From Armatimonadetes bacterium Uphvl-Ar2 (GTDB lineage Bacteria; Armatimonadota; Fimbriimonadia; Fimbriimonadales; Fimbriimonadaceae): a DNA stretch of 64,000 bases. The position numbers were made by a program, and so were the translations under genes. The stretch's first letter is position 1. Each line of letters opens with the position of its first letter. The stretch lies in the NCBI GenBank assembly GCA_002162095.1, contig CP021424.1, positions 1,178,001-1,242,000 of the forward strand, written 5' to 3'. The notes beneath the pieces are model-generated. The model ran no database searches. It was not told where the DNA came from and worked only from the letters and a program-made list of their open reading frames with translations. This document shows, piece after piece, positions 15,698 through 24,273 of the stretch.

Positions 15698-16737
15698 CCG
15701 CGTGACATCCGTTCGAGCATACGTCGCAGATTCGGATTCGAGAGCTCTTCCAGCATTCGCCCCGTGCCAATCGCAACGCAGTCCAACGGATTATCCGCGA
15801 TGTGAACGGGCATTCCCGTTTCTTGAGTCAGCAGCCGGTCGAGGCCACGGAGCAGGGCTCCTCCACCCGCCAGCACAATCCCGTTGTTCATACAGTCGGC
15901 GGCCAGTTCGGGCGGCGTCGCCTCCAAAGTCGTCTTGACGGCCTCGACGATCTCGCGCACCGGGTCGGCAATGGCCTGGCGAATCTCTTCGCTCGTCACA
16001 ATTGAACTGCGCGGAAGCCCGCTGAGCAAGTCGCGCCCCCGAATCTCCATTTCCAGTTCTTGCTCGAGCGGGGCGGCGCTGCCGATTTCGATCTTAATCT
16101 GCTCGGCGGTGCGCTCCCCAATCGTCAGGTTGTAAGCGCGGCGCACATAAGCGGTGATGGCGTCGTCAATCTCGTCGCCGGCGGTGCGCACGGACTCGGA
16201 ATGGACAATGCCTGCGAGCGAAATCACAGCGACCTCGGTGGTGCCCCCGCCGATGTCCACAATCATCGAGCCAATCGGCTCCTCAATCGGCAGGCCCGCT
16301 CCCATGGCGGCGGCCATCGGTTCTTCGATGACGAAGGCTTCGTTGGCGCCGGCTTGGCGGCACGCGTCCAGCACCGCATCGCGCTCGACTTCGGTCACGC
16401 CGCTCGGGATGCCCACCACGACCGTCATCCGTAGTACGGTGCCCGTCTTGGCGCGCTTGATAAAGCCGTCAATCATCTTCTGCGTTTGCAGAAAGTCGGC
16501 AATCACCCCGTCCTTGAGCGGGCGGGCGGCCACGATGTTGGCGGGGGTACGGCCCAGCATCCGCTTGGCCTCGGTGCCCACGGCAATCACTTCGCCGGTG
16601 TCTTTGTTGACCGCCACTACACTGGGTTCGCGGAGCAGAATCCCTCGCCCCCCCATAAATACAAGCGTGTTCGCGGTACCGAGATCAATTCCGATATCCC
16701 GCGAAAAACGTTGCGTAAGGAGGCGCCAAAGTGACAA
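15694..16737 (-). CDS. mreB: Rod-shape-determining actin homologue MreB
   Basis: MreB forms membrane-bound filaments that guide cell-wall elongation. The sequence shows the actin-fold motifs: phosphate 1 [14 protein letters not shown] near the N-terminus, phosphate 2 [13 protein letters not shown], and the adenosine motif [15 protein letters not shown]. The frame is open to a TTG at 16797, but that TTG lies inside the hairpin of a terminator belonging to the upstream gene. The TTG at 16737 gives 347 aa, the usual MreB length, and an N-terminus ([19 protein letters not shown]) like the amphipathic membrane-binding leader of other MreBs. I therefore chose it, without a visible Shine-Dalgarno. 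Confidence 0.93.
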   Translation of the reverse strand: MSLWRLLTQRFSRDIGIDLGTANTLVFMGGRGILLREPSVVAVNKDTGEVIAVGTEAKRMLGRTPANIVAARPLKDGVIADFLQTQKMIDGFIKRAKTGTVLRMTVVVGIPSGVTEVERDAVLDACRQAGANEAFVIEEPMAAAMGAGLPIEEPIGSMIVDIGGGTTEVAVISLAGIVHSESVRTAGDEIDDAITAYVRRAYNLTIGERTAEQIKIEIGSAAPLEQELEMEIRGRDLLSGLPRSSIVTSEEIRQAIADPVREIVEAVKTTLEATPPELAADCMNNGIVLAGGGALLRGLDRLLTQETGMPVHIADNPLDCVAIGTGRMLEELSNPNLRRMLERMSRG

Positions 16738-16776
16738 GGGTTTGTTACGTTCAGTATGGACGACTTGAGACAGAAA

Positions 16777-16806
16777 CGGAACCCGTTGGTCTCCCAACGG
16801 GTTCCG
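16777..16806 (-). terminator. Rho-independent terminator between the Gly/Ala-rich gene and mreB
   Basis: A perfect 13-bp stem, CGGAACCCGTTGG with CCAACGGGTTCCG, has a 4-nt loop and is followed on the minus strand by TTTCTGT. It starts about 20 nt after the stop of the upstream small gene and ends about 40 nt before the chosen mreB start. Confidence 0.75.
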
Positions 16807-16827
16807 GAGGCCTAGCCTAGATGAAAA

Positions 16828-17163
16828 TTAGCCGCCCGACGTGGCGCTGATTCCCGGACGCTGGCGAGCTTGACCACCGCCAGCCGGGGCGGCACCACCG
16901 CCTGCCGGGGCCGCACCGCCGCCAAAGCCGCTGCGCGGAGCTCCCCCGCCGGCCGCTTGGCCACCATTGGCACCCGAAGGCGAAATGCTGTTGGTGTAAA
17001 CCACGCTCGCCGCTTTGATCTCGGCCGCGTTGACGACGACCGGAGCCGGGTTCGGCTTAGTTTCCGGTTCGGGCTTCGTAAAATAGAAAGCGGCGGCCGT
17101 GCCAAGCGCAAGCACGCCGGCAGTGACGGACACAATCAGGTCATTCTGGTTCTTAACGGCCAT
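16828..17163 (-). CDS. Small Gly/Ala/Pro-rich protein with N-terminal membrane anchor
   Basis: This 111-aa protein is not recognised. Residues about 9-27 form one hydrophobic segment (IVSVTAGVLALGTAAAFYF), followed by a Pro-rich stretch, a short conserved-looking patch (VVVNAAEIKAASVVYTNSIS) and a low-complexity tail in which GGGAAPA repeats. It is probably a single-pass protein with a disordered exported tail. GAGAGG before the ATG is a good ribosome-binding site and GGTACACT further upstream is a possible -10 box. It has its own terminator, so it seems monocistronic. Confidence 0.6.
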   Translation of the reverse strand: MAVKNQNDLIVSVTAGVLALGTAAAFYFTKPEPETKPNPAPVVVNAAEIKAASVVYTNSISPSGANGGQAAGGGAPRSGFGGGAAPAGGGAAPAGGGQARQRPGISATSGG

Positions 17164-17195
17164 ACAAACCTCTCAGTCCGCCTAGTGTACCGGTA

Positions 17196-18731
17196 TTAGT
17201 GACGGAAATGTCGCCGCCCGGTGAGAATCATCGCAATTCCCAATTCGTTGGCCTTGGCGATGACGTCCCCGTCCTTCTTGCTGCCCCCGGGTTGGATCAC
17301 CGCCGTGACCCCCGCCGCATGAGCCGTCTCGATGCTATCCGGGAAGGGGAAGAACGCGTCACTGGCTAGCGCCGCCCCGTGGGTGCCCTCGCCCGCCTGC
17401 TCGATGGAGAGACGCACACTTTGCACGCGGTTCATCTGCCCGGCCCCCACGCCGCGCAAGCCTTCCGGCCCCGCGATGACAATTCCGTTGCTCTTGACGT
17501 GCGGGACGATGCGCCAGGCCATGCGTAGGGCTTCCCATTCGGCCTCGGTGGGCTGCCGGTCGGTGGCCACGCGCCAGTCCGCTTCCTCGCCCTTGGTGTC
17601 CGTGCTTTGCGCCAAGAATCCGCCGCTTACCGTGCGCAGGCTCAGCCCGCCGTTGGCGCTCGGCGCCGGCACTGTAAGCACGCGCACATCCGCCCCCCAG
17701 CCGCTGCGATTGGCGATGAGGTCCAGGGCTTCGGGCTCGTAACCCAGGGCCAAAATCACTTCAAGGAAGTTGCCCTTGGCCGTCATGGCCTTCGCCGTCG
17801 CGACGTCTAAGTGGCCGTGGTAGGCGGCAATGCCCCCGAAGGCGGAAATCGGGTCGCTGGCCCGGGCGCGGTCGTAGGCTTCCGCCCCCGTGGCTCCCGT
17901 GGCCGCCCCGCACGGGTTGCCGTGCTTGATGATGGCCATGCTGCCCGCCGGGAGATCCATCACCAATCCCCAGGCCGCGTCGGCGTCCAGGATGTTGTTG
18001 TAGCTCAGCTCTTTGCCACTGTGCTGCACCGCCTGCGCAATGCCGGGGGCGCCCAGCGGGTCGGCATAGAGGGCCGCGGCTTGGTGCGGGTTCTCGCCGT
18101 AGCGCAAGGCCAGTTGCCGTCGCCCCGTCACGGTCAGGGTTTCGCCGAGTTCTTCTTGGCCGGTGGCCTGGCGCAAGTAGCGGCTAATCAGGGCATCGTA
18201 GGCCGCCGTGTGAGCAAAAGCCAGCGCCGCGTAGGGCGCACGCAAGTCCGCCTCCGTGCCTTCCGCCACGGCTTTCATCACATCCGCGTATTGCGCCGGG
18301 TTCGTTACCACCAGCACGCTGCCGTGGTTCTTGGCCGCCGCCCGCAGCATGGCTGGCCCGCCGATGTCAATGTTCTCGATGACCGTCGGGAGGTCCGCGC
18401 CGCCCTGCACGGCCTTCTCGAATTCGTAGAGATTCACCACCAAAATCTCGATGTTCTCAATGCCGTGCTCGGCCAGCGCCGCCTGGTGGGCCGGGTTGCT
18501 TCGGTCGGCCAGCAAGCCACCGTGAATGTTCGGGTGCAGGGTCTTCACCCGTCCATCCATGATCTCCGGGAACCCCGTGACCTCGCTCACGTCGGTCACC
18601 GCCAGCCCGGCTTCGCGCAGGGTGCGCGCCGTCCCGCCCGTGCTGAGCAGGGTGTAGCCGTGCGCCACCAGGGCTTGGGCAAGTTCGGTGAGCCCGGACT
18701 TATCGGTGACGGAGAGCAAAGCGCGTGGCAT
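17196..18731 (-). CDS. purH: Bifunctional AICAR transformylase / IMP cyclohydrolase
   Basis: This 511-aa enzyme carries out the last two steps of purine synthesis, AICAR to FAICAR to IMP. The N-terminal IMP cyclohydrolase domain (about 1-190) starts [12 protein letters not shown], with STGGTA at about 30-35 and [10 protein letters not shown]. The C-terminal transformylase domain has the catalytic segment IIKHGNPCG (about 263-271). Length and motifs are those of a complete enzyme. It lies about 30 nt upstream of the small anchored protein and 11 nt downstream of the Ig-like gene on the same strand. Confidence 0.97.
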   Translation of the reverse strand: MPRALLSVTDKSGLTELAQALVAHGYTLLSTGGTARTLREAGLAVTDVSEVTGFPEIMDGRVKTLHPNIHGGLLADRSNPAHQAALAEHGIENIEILVVNLYEFEKAVQGGADLPTVIENIDIGGPAMLRAAAKNHGSVLVVTNPAQYADVMKAVAEGTEADLRAPYAALAFAHTAAYDALISRYLRQATGQEELGETLTVTGRRQLALRYGENPHQAAALYADPLGAPGIAQAVQHSGKELSYNNILDADAAWGLVMDLPAGSMAIIKHGNPCGAATGATGAEAYDRARASDPISAFGGIAAYHGHLDVATAKAMTAKGNFLEVILALGYEPEALDLIANRSGWGADVRVLTVPAPSANGGLSLRTVSGGFLAQSTDTKGEEADWRVATDRQPTEAEWEALRMAWRIVPHVKSNGIVIAGPEGLRGVGAGQMNRVQSVRLSIEQAGEGTHGAALASDAFFPFPDSIETAHAAGVTAVIQPGGSKKDGDVIAKANELGIAMILTGRRHFRH

Positions 18732-18742
18732 TGCTCATGGTC

Positions 18743-20422
18743 TTACCGGTTGGGCGCGTCCGTCCGGGTCCTTTCGCCCGCATTCCCGGCGGTGCCGCCG
18801 CCGGGGTTACCGCCCGTGGCCCCACCCGTGGTGGGGGGACGGCCACCGCCCGCCGTGGTGCCCGTGGTGGCCGGGGGATTGTTTTCATCCACCGGCGGCA
18901 CTTCGTTGGGGTCCTTCACCGTGATGGTCAAGGTCTTGGTGGCCGACCTTCCGTTGGCGTCGATCGCGGTGAGCGTCACCTTGGTCGTGGCCGGGAGGTT
19001 GATTTCCACCGTGCCGTTGTTAGTATCCACCGCCTGCTTTTCGTTGCCGATGGCCAGTTCCACGCGCACGGCGCCGGTCACGGTCCACTCCAGCTTGACG
19101 GGCAAGCCCAAATCCACTTCGGTGGCACTGGCCTGGAACGCAACGATCGTTGCGTCGGTGCCTTCGTACAGCTCCACGTCCACCGATTGCGAGGCCATCT
19201 TGCCTTCGGCGTTTTCCACCACCAGGCGGTAAGTCACGCGGCCCGGGCTGCCATCGGCCGGGATCTGCACGCCGTCCAGGCGCGGGTTCAGATCGCGACC
19301 AATCGGTGAGAGCGAGGCCTTCACCACCGAATCACTCAGGCGGTAGCGCACTTGCAGGGTTTCGCCAATGCGGGCGCGCTTCGGCTCGATATCAAAGGCC
19401 AGAATTTCAGGCTCCGGCACTCGCTCCGGTTCCAAAACCGTGATAGTGCGCACCACCGGCGTCCCGTTCCAGTTGTTCCGCACCGGGGTGATGGTCACCA
19501 CGTATTGGCCGGGTTCGGTGGGCGTCCAGGTGTACACATCCCGGGCCGCCAGCTTTTCGTCCACGTTCTGGCTGCCAATCTGCAGGCGCACACTCTCCGC
19601 ATCACTTGCCGTCCACTCGAGGTTCACCACCTCGCCAACCTTGAGAGATTCCGGGGCGATCTTGCTGGAAATCAGGCGCGGCGCTTTCGGCATCATCGCA
19701 ATCCATCCCACCACCAGCAAGAGCAAAGCGATCATGCCCACCAGCCAGCTGGGGGAGATGACCCCGCGCTGCTCCAGCGTGGCCTGGGTGTTCGCCCCCA
19801 CCGCGGGTTGGGTAGTGGAGCGGGCCGTGATGGTGAGCGAGTGGAGCTGGACGCTCCCAATCAGTTTGCGGCGCTTGGGCGTGACCGGGATGCCGATGGA
19901 AACCGTTTGCCCCGGCGCCACCGTCACGGATTCGCGCTCAGGCTCGTAGGCCACGGCGTTGTCCGGGTCGGTCACCGAAACCTGGAGCGTCTCTTCCGAG
20001 TTGCCCATGTTGGTGACGGAGAGACGGAACGTCGGGTCACCCTCTTCATTTGCGCCCGCCAGGGCGCGGCGCGGATTGATATCGGCGGTGAGGTGGTGGA
20101 ACGTGCGGAGCGTAAGTACGCCCGGGGCGGTGCGGCTCTCGCCCGTGGTAAGCGAACGCACTTTGACCACAAACGGGTAGCTGCCCGCCAGGCTGTCGCT
20201 CTCGCGAGAGGGCTTGAAGAAAACCTTCTGCTCGGTCACTTCGCCGGGGACGGCGTCGAACGTGGGAGCCGGAATCGCCACCCAGCCGGGGTCCAGCCCT
20301 TCCACCGAGAGTTCGTAGCGGTCACTGTCGCCCTCCAGCAGGCGAACCTCGACCCCCAGCGTCACCGTACTCCCCGGATCAATCGTTAACTGATCGGCTG
20401 CCAGACGTACGGACACGCTCAT
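18743..20422 (-). CDS. Membrane protein with Ig-like/CARDB-like repeats and one central transmembrane helix
   Basis: The 559-aa protein has no N-terminal signal peptide. Residues 1-220 form beta-rich domains resembling CARDB/NEW3-type Ig-like modules (TVTLGVEV, VTNMGNSEETLQVSV, VAPGQTVSI). A single hydrophobic helix follows (about 225-244, WLVGMIALLLLVVGWIAMM), then three further Ig-like repeats (about 250-500), and a Pro/Gly/Thr-rich tail (about 500-559). The C-terminal repeats share the pattern of a proposed-ligand domain with V.L.W. strands. The function is unknown; adhesion or envelope scaffolding is possible. The start codon has a TACCAT box 8 nt upstream and no Shine-Dalgarno. Confidence 0.7.
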   Translation of the reverse strand: MSVSVRLAADQLTIDPGSTVTLGVEVRLLEGDSDRYELSVEGLDPGWVAIPAPTFDAVPGEVTEQKVFFKPSRESDSLAGSYPFVVKVRSLTTGESRTAPGVLTLRTFHHLTADINPRRALAGANEEGDPTFRLSVTNMGNSEETLQVSVTDPDNAVAYEPERESVTVAPGQTVSIGIPVTPKRRKLIGSVQLHSLTITARSTTQPAVGANTQATLEQRGVISPSWLVGMIALLLLVVGWIAMMPKAPRLISSKIAPESLKVGEVVNLEWTASDAESVRLQIGSQNVDEKLAARDVYTWTPTEPGQYVVTITPVRNNWNGTPVVRTITVLEPERVPEPEILAFDIEPKRARIGETLQVRYRLSDSVVKASLSPIGRDLNPRLDGVQIPADGSPGRVTYRLVVENAEGKMASQSVDVELYEGTDATIVAFQASATEVDLGLPVKLEWTVTGAVRVELAIGNEKQAVDTNNGTVEINLPATTKVTLTAIDANGRSATKTLTITVKDPNEVPPVDENNPPATTGTTAGGGRPPTTGGATGGNPGGGTAGNAGERTRTDAPNR

Positions 20423-20430
20423 ACCTGCGA

Positions 20431-20438
20431 ATGGTACC
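20431..20438 (-). promoter_or_regulatory. GGTACCAT box 8 nt before the Ig-like gene
   Basis: On the minus strand TACCAT ends 8 nt before the ATG at 20422, in a position suited to a leaderless transcript. The box lies in the 41-bp divergent gap shared with the ceramidase-like gene. Confidence 0.35.
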
Positions 20439-20451
20439 AGCCTCGCGGCGG

Positions 20452-20457
20452 TAACCT
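20452..20457 (+). promoter_or_regulatory. TAACCT box 6 nt before the ceramidase-like gene
   Basis: GGTAACCT (20450-20457) ends 6 nt before the ATG at 20464, which has no Shine-Dalgarno. It is a candidate -10 box for leaderless transcription. Confidence 0.35.
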
Positions 20458-20463
20458 GAGCGC

Positions 20464-21669
20464 ATGCGAGGCGGGAGACGGGCTCAAGCCCTGGGTCTGA
20501 TACTGGGCCTGGGCGCCCTCTCTTGGTCTCAAGGCGTGGTTCGGCACGACCTCACACCCCCCGAGCCCCTCCCGTTGGGCGGCTACACCGAGCGCGGAGC
20601 CCACACCTTTGAGCATGGCCCTGCGCGGCTTTTCGCCCGCGCCGTGGCCCTGCGCACTTCAGGCAGCCCCGTGGTGCTGGTGAGCCTGGAAATGCTGACC
20701 ATCCCCGAAGGCCTTCGCGACGCCGTGCGCCAGCGGGTGGGCGACCAAGCCGAAGTGGTGCTGATAGCCACCCACACCCACTGCGCGCCGGACAGCCAAA
20801 TGCTGAACCCGCGCATGACATTCCCCATCCCGGGCATTGCCACATTCCGTTCGCGGTGGCTGGAGTGGTACGCCGACCGGATCGCCGAGGCCGTGCAAGC
20901 GGCCCGCCGGCAGCCGCTATCCCTGGATGTCCTGACCTACGCGCGGGAGAGTCAGCCTTTCCAGCGCTCGCGCCGCCCGGGCATCACCGAGAGTGAGAGC
21001 CTGGCTGTGTTCGCGGGGTCGCAACCATGGCTGGTGGCCGTGCCCGCCCATGCGACGGTGCTCCCCGCCAGTCATCGCACCCTCAGCGGCGATTGGCCGG
21101 GGGCCGTGGCTCAGCACACGGGTGCCCTCGTGGTGCCTGGCTCCATTGGAGATGCCAGCCCCGCCACCCGCCAGGGGGAAAGCGTCTTTGCCTTTGCGCG
21201 GCGGATTTCTAGTTGGGTGGAGTCCGCTCCTCGTCGGCCCCTGGCCGCAACAAGCGCCAAAGTGGTGGTCGCCCCCGTCAAGCTCCCTGACGCCGTGCCG
21301 CACCCCGAGTTTGTGAGCTCCAACGGCGTCACGCCCGAACTCGCCCAACTGGTGATGACCCGATTTGCCCCGCCCGCGGCCGAACTCACCTTAATTCAGC
21401 TCGGCGACCTGCTCCTCATCGGCGTTCCGGGCGAACCCACGGGGGCGTTTGCCCGCCAGCTACGAGCAGCGGCGTGGCAACGGGGGTTCCGAAACAGCTA
21501 CGTGCTAAGCCACACCAACGGATGGGCGGGGTATTTATTGACCGCCGAGGAGTACCAACAGGGCGGCTACGAGGCCACGCTCAGCTTCTACGGACCCGAC
21601 GTTCTGACGTTGTTCGAAGAATCAGTCTCCGCCGGCTGTGAGCGGCTCCGGTCGATGGCCGTGCGGTAG
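20464..21669 (+). CDS. Neutral/alkaline ceramidase-like exported hydrolase
   Basis: This 401-aa protein has an N-terminal signal peptide (about residues 7-24, ALGLILGLGALSWSQG). It resembles the neutral/alkaline non-lysosomal ceramidase family: PLGGYTERGAH at the start of the mature domain, the zinc-region THTHCAPD (about 102-109), and a later catalytic-domain segment PGSIGDASPA. At about 400 residues it lacks the C-terminal Ig-like domain of full-length ceramidases (about 650-700 residues), so it belongs to the short bacterial branch, whose substrate need not be ceramide. Its 3' end overlaps the convergent M48 gene by 82 bp. Confidence 0.75.
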   Translation: MRGGRRAQALGLILGLGALSWSQGVVRHDLTPPEPLPLGGYTERGAHTFEHGPARLFARAVALRTSGSPVVLVSLEMLTIPEGLRDAVRQRVGDQAEVVLIATHTHCAPDSQMLNPRMTFPIPGIATFRSRWLEWYADRIAEAVQAARRQPLSLDVLTYARESQPFQRSRRPGITESESLAVFAGSQPWLVAVPAHATVLPASHRTLSGDWPGAVAQHTGALVVPGSIGDASPATRQGESVFAFARRISSWVESAPRRPLAATSAKVVVAPVKLPDAVPHPEFVSSNGVTPELAQLVMTRFAPPAAELTLIQLGDLLLIGVPGEPTGAFARQLRAAAWQRGFRNSYVLSHTNGWAGYLLTAEEYQQGGYEATLSFYGPDVLTLFEESVSAGCERLRSMAVR

Positions 21670-22916
21670 TTGAAGTCGAACAAGGCGCGCTGCAGGTTCG
21701 TGCGCACGCTTTCGATCATGCTGTCCATTCCCTCTTCGGTGCCTTCGCGGTCGTCCCACTTGACTTCAAAGAGGCGTCGGCCACTGCCGCGCACGATGCC
21801 GTCGTTGGTCACATCCAGGTCCACCAGAGTGGGCTCGGAATCGAAGAAGCGGTTTAGCTTTTCCTCTGCATCGTCGGCGCGGGCCACCGAGTCATCCCCG
21901 CGAAACACGTGGATCGGCATCTTGCCAAAACTAAGCTTCAGTCCGCCGTTGTCTTCGGGCTCCACCCGGGCCGCCATGCTGGTGGTCACCAGGCTTCGCT
22001 GAATCGGAATACGATAGGTGGCCATCTTGGCGCGCATGAACTGCACACGTTCCCGCGAGGGCGGGTGGGTGCGGTAAATGCCAAGCGACTGAATGGGCGC
22101 GAACCGCTCGTTGTACGCCATCCGCTCCATAAAGGTGAGGAGCCCGGTGGCGTTATAGGAGCTCTGCATCATGTATTGCACGCCGCCCAGGTCCGCGCTG
22201 GTTTCGGCTTCCACACTCCAGCCGCTGCTGAGGGCCTGCACCAGCGCCTGCGCCCCAATGGCGAGGTTGCCAAGGTCTTCGCCGCCCCCCAGAATGGCCG
22301 CCAGCAACAACGGCAAGCTCACCAGACTGGCGCGCTCTTGGCGCTTGCGAAGCTCGGCCACATGCCGGAAGGAGGCGTGGGCGATTTCGTGGGCCATGAC
22401 GCCCGCGAGCTCGTGGTCGCTTTCCACGTCTTCCACCAGCCCGCGATAGAAGTAGATATAGCCACCGGGAACGCTGAAGGCGTTCACGTCCGGCTCGTCA
22501 ATGACGAAAAACTGATACTTGAGTTTGACGTGGCGCTTTTCGCCCCACGTGTTGTCCACCATGCGGGCGTTGGCAATGGCGGCCAGGGTTTCGCCAATCT
22601 TCGTCACCCGGGCCACCATTTCCGGGTTCTCGACGAACTTCACCTGCTTGACGATCTCTTTGTGGACCTCGGCCCCGAGGTCTTCGTCGCTCTTGATATC
22701 CCGGGCGAGGTTCGGATCTTCGGGCGGCGCGGCCGGAGGAGCCTCGGCGTTGCCTTGCTCTTGCGCCACCGAGGCCATCAGTTCCGTGACAAAGTACGGC
22801 GTGTGCGAGGCGCACACGTCGCAGTCGGCCCCGTGCGGCGCAAGCAAACCCTGCGCCCAGGCCGAGCCCGCCAGGACTAAGCTGAGGGCTCCGGAGATAG
22901 CCAAGCGGCGAAACAC
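21588..22916 (-). CDS. M48-family zinc metalloprotease (BepA/Oma1-like), exported
   Basis: This 442-aa protein has a signal peptide (about 1-21, ending AWAQG) and an M48 catalytic domain with HEIAH at residues 176-180 and a third ligand Glu in AETSADLGG further on. The layout resembles BepA/YfgC or LoiP-type periplasmic proteases that survey outer-membrane proteins. Part of the C-terminal domain (about 330-440) is not recognised. The frame is open well upstream, but the GTG at 22916 is chosen because it begins the signal peptide and lies 1 nt after the cupin stop. It is the last gene of the alcohol-dehydrogenase operon. Confidence 0.85.
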   Translation of the reverse strand: MFRRLAISGALSLVLAGSAWAQGLLAPHGADCDVCASHTPYFVTELMASVAQEQGNAEAPPAAPPEDPNLARDIKSDEDLGAEVHKEIVKQVKFVENPEMVARVTKIGETLAAIANARMVDNTWGEKRHVKLKYQFFVIDEPDVNAFSVPGGYIYFYRGLVEDVESDHELAGVMAHEIAHASFRHVAELRKRQERASLVSLPLLLAAILGGGEDLGNLAIGAQALVQALSSGWSVEAETSADLGGVQYMMQSSYNATGLLTFMERMAYNERFAPIQSLGIYRTHPPSRERVQFMRAKMATYRIPIQRSLVTTSMAARVEPEDNGGLKLSFGKMPIHVFRGDDSVARADDAEEKLNRFFDSEPTLVDLDVTNDGIVRGSGRRLFEVKWDDREGTEEGMDSMIESVRTNLQRALFDFNYRTAIDRSRSQPAETDSSNNVRTSGP

Positions 22917-22917
22917 G

Positions 22918-23322
22918 TTAGGAGTTAGACGACTGCGATGCGGCCGAGGGGTCAAGGAGCACGGGGCGGTCCCGGTCTCGGTCCACGATGCAGAGGATGC
23001 CGAAGGGCTCGTCAAACGGGTTCGAGAATTGGTGCGGCACGTTGCTTGCCACATGAACCACATCCCCCGGCTGAATCTCATCCACTTGATCTCCAAGCCG
23101 AACCGTACCCCGACCCCGCAACACCACGACCGCGTGTTCGTGTTGGTGTCGCTCAAAACTGGTGTAGCCGCCCGCTTCAACTTCAAAGTACCGAACTTGG
23201 AACTGAGTTTGTTCGCTATCCACCAAAACTCGCCGCGTCACCTGCATCCAGGTCCCCGGCTCATCTTTGTATCGATCCATCGCGACCGATGGCCACGCGT
23301 GGTCACCGCACCGGTGGATCAT
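22918..23322 (-). CDS. Cupin-domain protein
   Basis: This 134-aa protein has a single conserved cupin barrel. The two cupin motifs are visible: FERHQHEHAVVVLRG (about 56-70, His ligands) and GDVVHVASNVPHQFSN (about 85-100). It may bind a metal and a small carboxylate or sugar. The ATG at 23322 overlaps the stop of the preceding dehydrogenase gene (ATGA), so it is translationally coupled and probably acts in the same pathway. A longer open frame upstream is antisense-like overlap and is not used. Confidence 0.82.
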   Translation of the reverse strand: MIHRCGDHAWPSVAMDRYKDEPGTWMQVTRRVLVDSEQTQFQVRYFEVEAGGYTSFERHQHEHAVVVLRGRGTVRLGDQVDEIQPGDVVHVASNVPHQFSNPFDEPFGILCIVDRDRDRPVLLDPSAASQSSNS

Positions 23323-24273
23323 GGGAAGGTCACCATCACTTTCACCGTTTCTCCCGCCTTCATACGGTCGTAGGCGGCGGGGAGTTCGTCGAGGCTGGCC
23401 CACTCGGTGATCACCTGAGCCGCCCGGACGCGTCCCTCGCGCAGCCACTGCACCGCCACCGCCGTATCCGTGGGGCCGCACGAATACGAGTTCACCCAGG
23501 TGATGTCTTGGAAGTAGTAATCCTCCCACGGCCGCTCCACCCACTCGCCCGGGGGCAGCGGCGCAAAGAGGCCGATGCGGGTTTCGGGCGCGGCGATCTT
23601 CAGAGCCGCTTCCACTGCGCCCACGCTACCGGGGGCCACCACAATGGCGGCAAACTTTTCATCTCCCGGGGCCAGGCGGGCGTCAATCCCTTGCTGCCGC
23701 GCCCACTCGACGCGGGCGGGGTTCAGGTCGTATCCCACCGCGCCCGGGCACACCAGAGCGTGCATCAAGCCCATGCCCCCAGGCCAATCACGGCCAGCGG
23801 CTCACCCTCTTGGTAGTGCATGCGCCGCAGCTGCTTGGCCACGCACGCCAGGGGCTCCACCAGGGCCGCATCGCGCGGGTCGAGGTCATCCACCCGATGA
23901 GTGTCGGCCAGGTTTGCTGCCGAGACCGCAAAATGCGTGGCCATACCACCGGGGTCGAGGCGCGTCGCCTTCCAGGTGGGGCAGTGCACGTGGGCACCCC
24001 GCTGGCACGCCGCGCACTGCCCGCACGGCGCGTGGTGGTGCGGGGCTACCCGGCATCCCACCGGGAATCGCTCATCTTGGCTCTCAATGACCACGCCCGC
24101 CACTTCGTGCCCGATGACGTGCGGCGCCTTGCGGTCCAGATACCAGGTCATCAGCTCGCCGCTGCACAGGCCACAGGCCTCGGTGCGCACCAGAATCCCG
24201 CCCGGCGGGCACCCCACATCCGGGGCTTCTTCAATGCAGAGCCTCCCCCGGCGTGATAGCGGGCCAGCCTCAT
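23319..24273 (-). pseudogene. Zinc-dependent medium-chain alcohol dehydrogenase, interrupted by two frameshifts
   Basis: The sequence is a complete MDR dehydrogenase if two bases are restored. The start ATG at 24273 overlaps the upstream dehydrogenase stop (ATGA) and reads MRLARYHAGG, then the frame shifts at a GGGGG run (24249-24245). The frame beginning RLCIEEAPDVG continues with GHEVAGVV, the structural-zinc cysteines (CGQCAACQRGAHVHC) and AVIGLG. A second GGGGG run (23780-23776) breaks it inside the Rossmann GLGGMG motif. The last part (MHALVCPGAVGYDLNPARVE to VKVMVTFP) is intact and couples to the cupin gene. Each break is a one-base deficit in a five-G run. It may be a real pseudogene or a homopolymer sequencing error in an intact gene. 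Confidence 0.85.

Noticed and set aside
17811-19232. A 473-codon open frame on the plus strand
   Set aside because: It spans the antisense of purH and the Ig-like gene, both clear; it has no known domain.
22917-23186. N-terminal extension of the M48 protease
   Set aside because: It overlaps the cupin gene in another frame; the signal peptide begins at GTG 22916.
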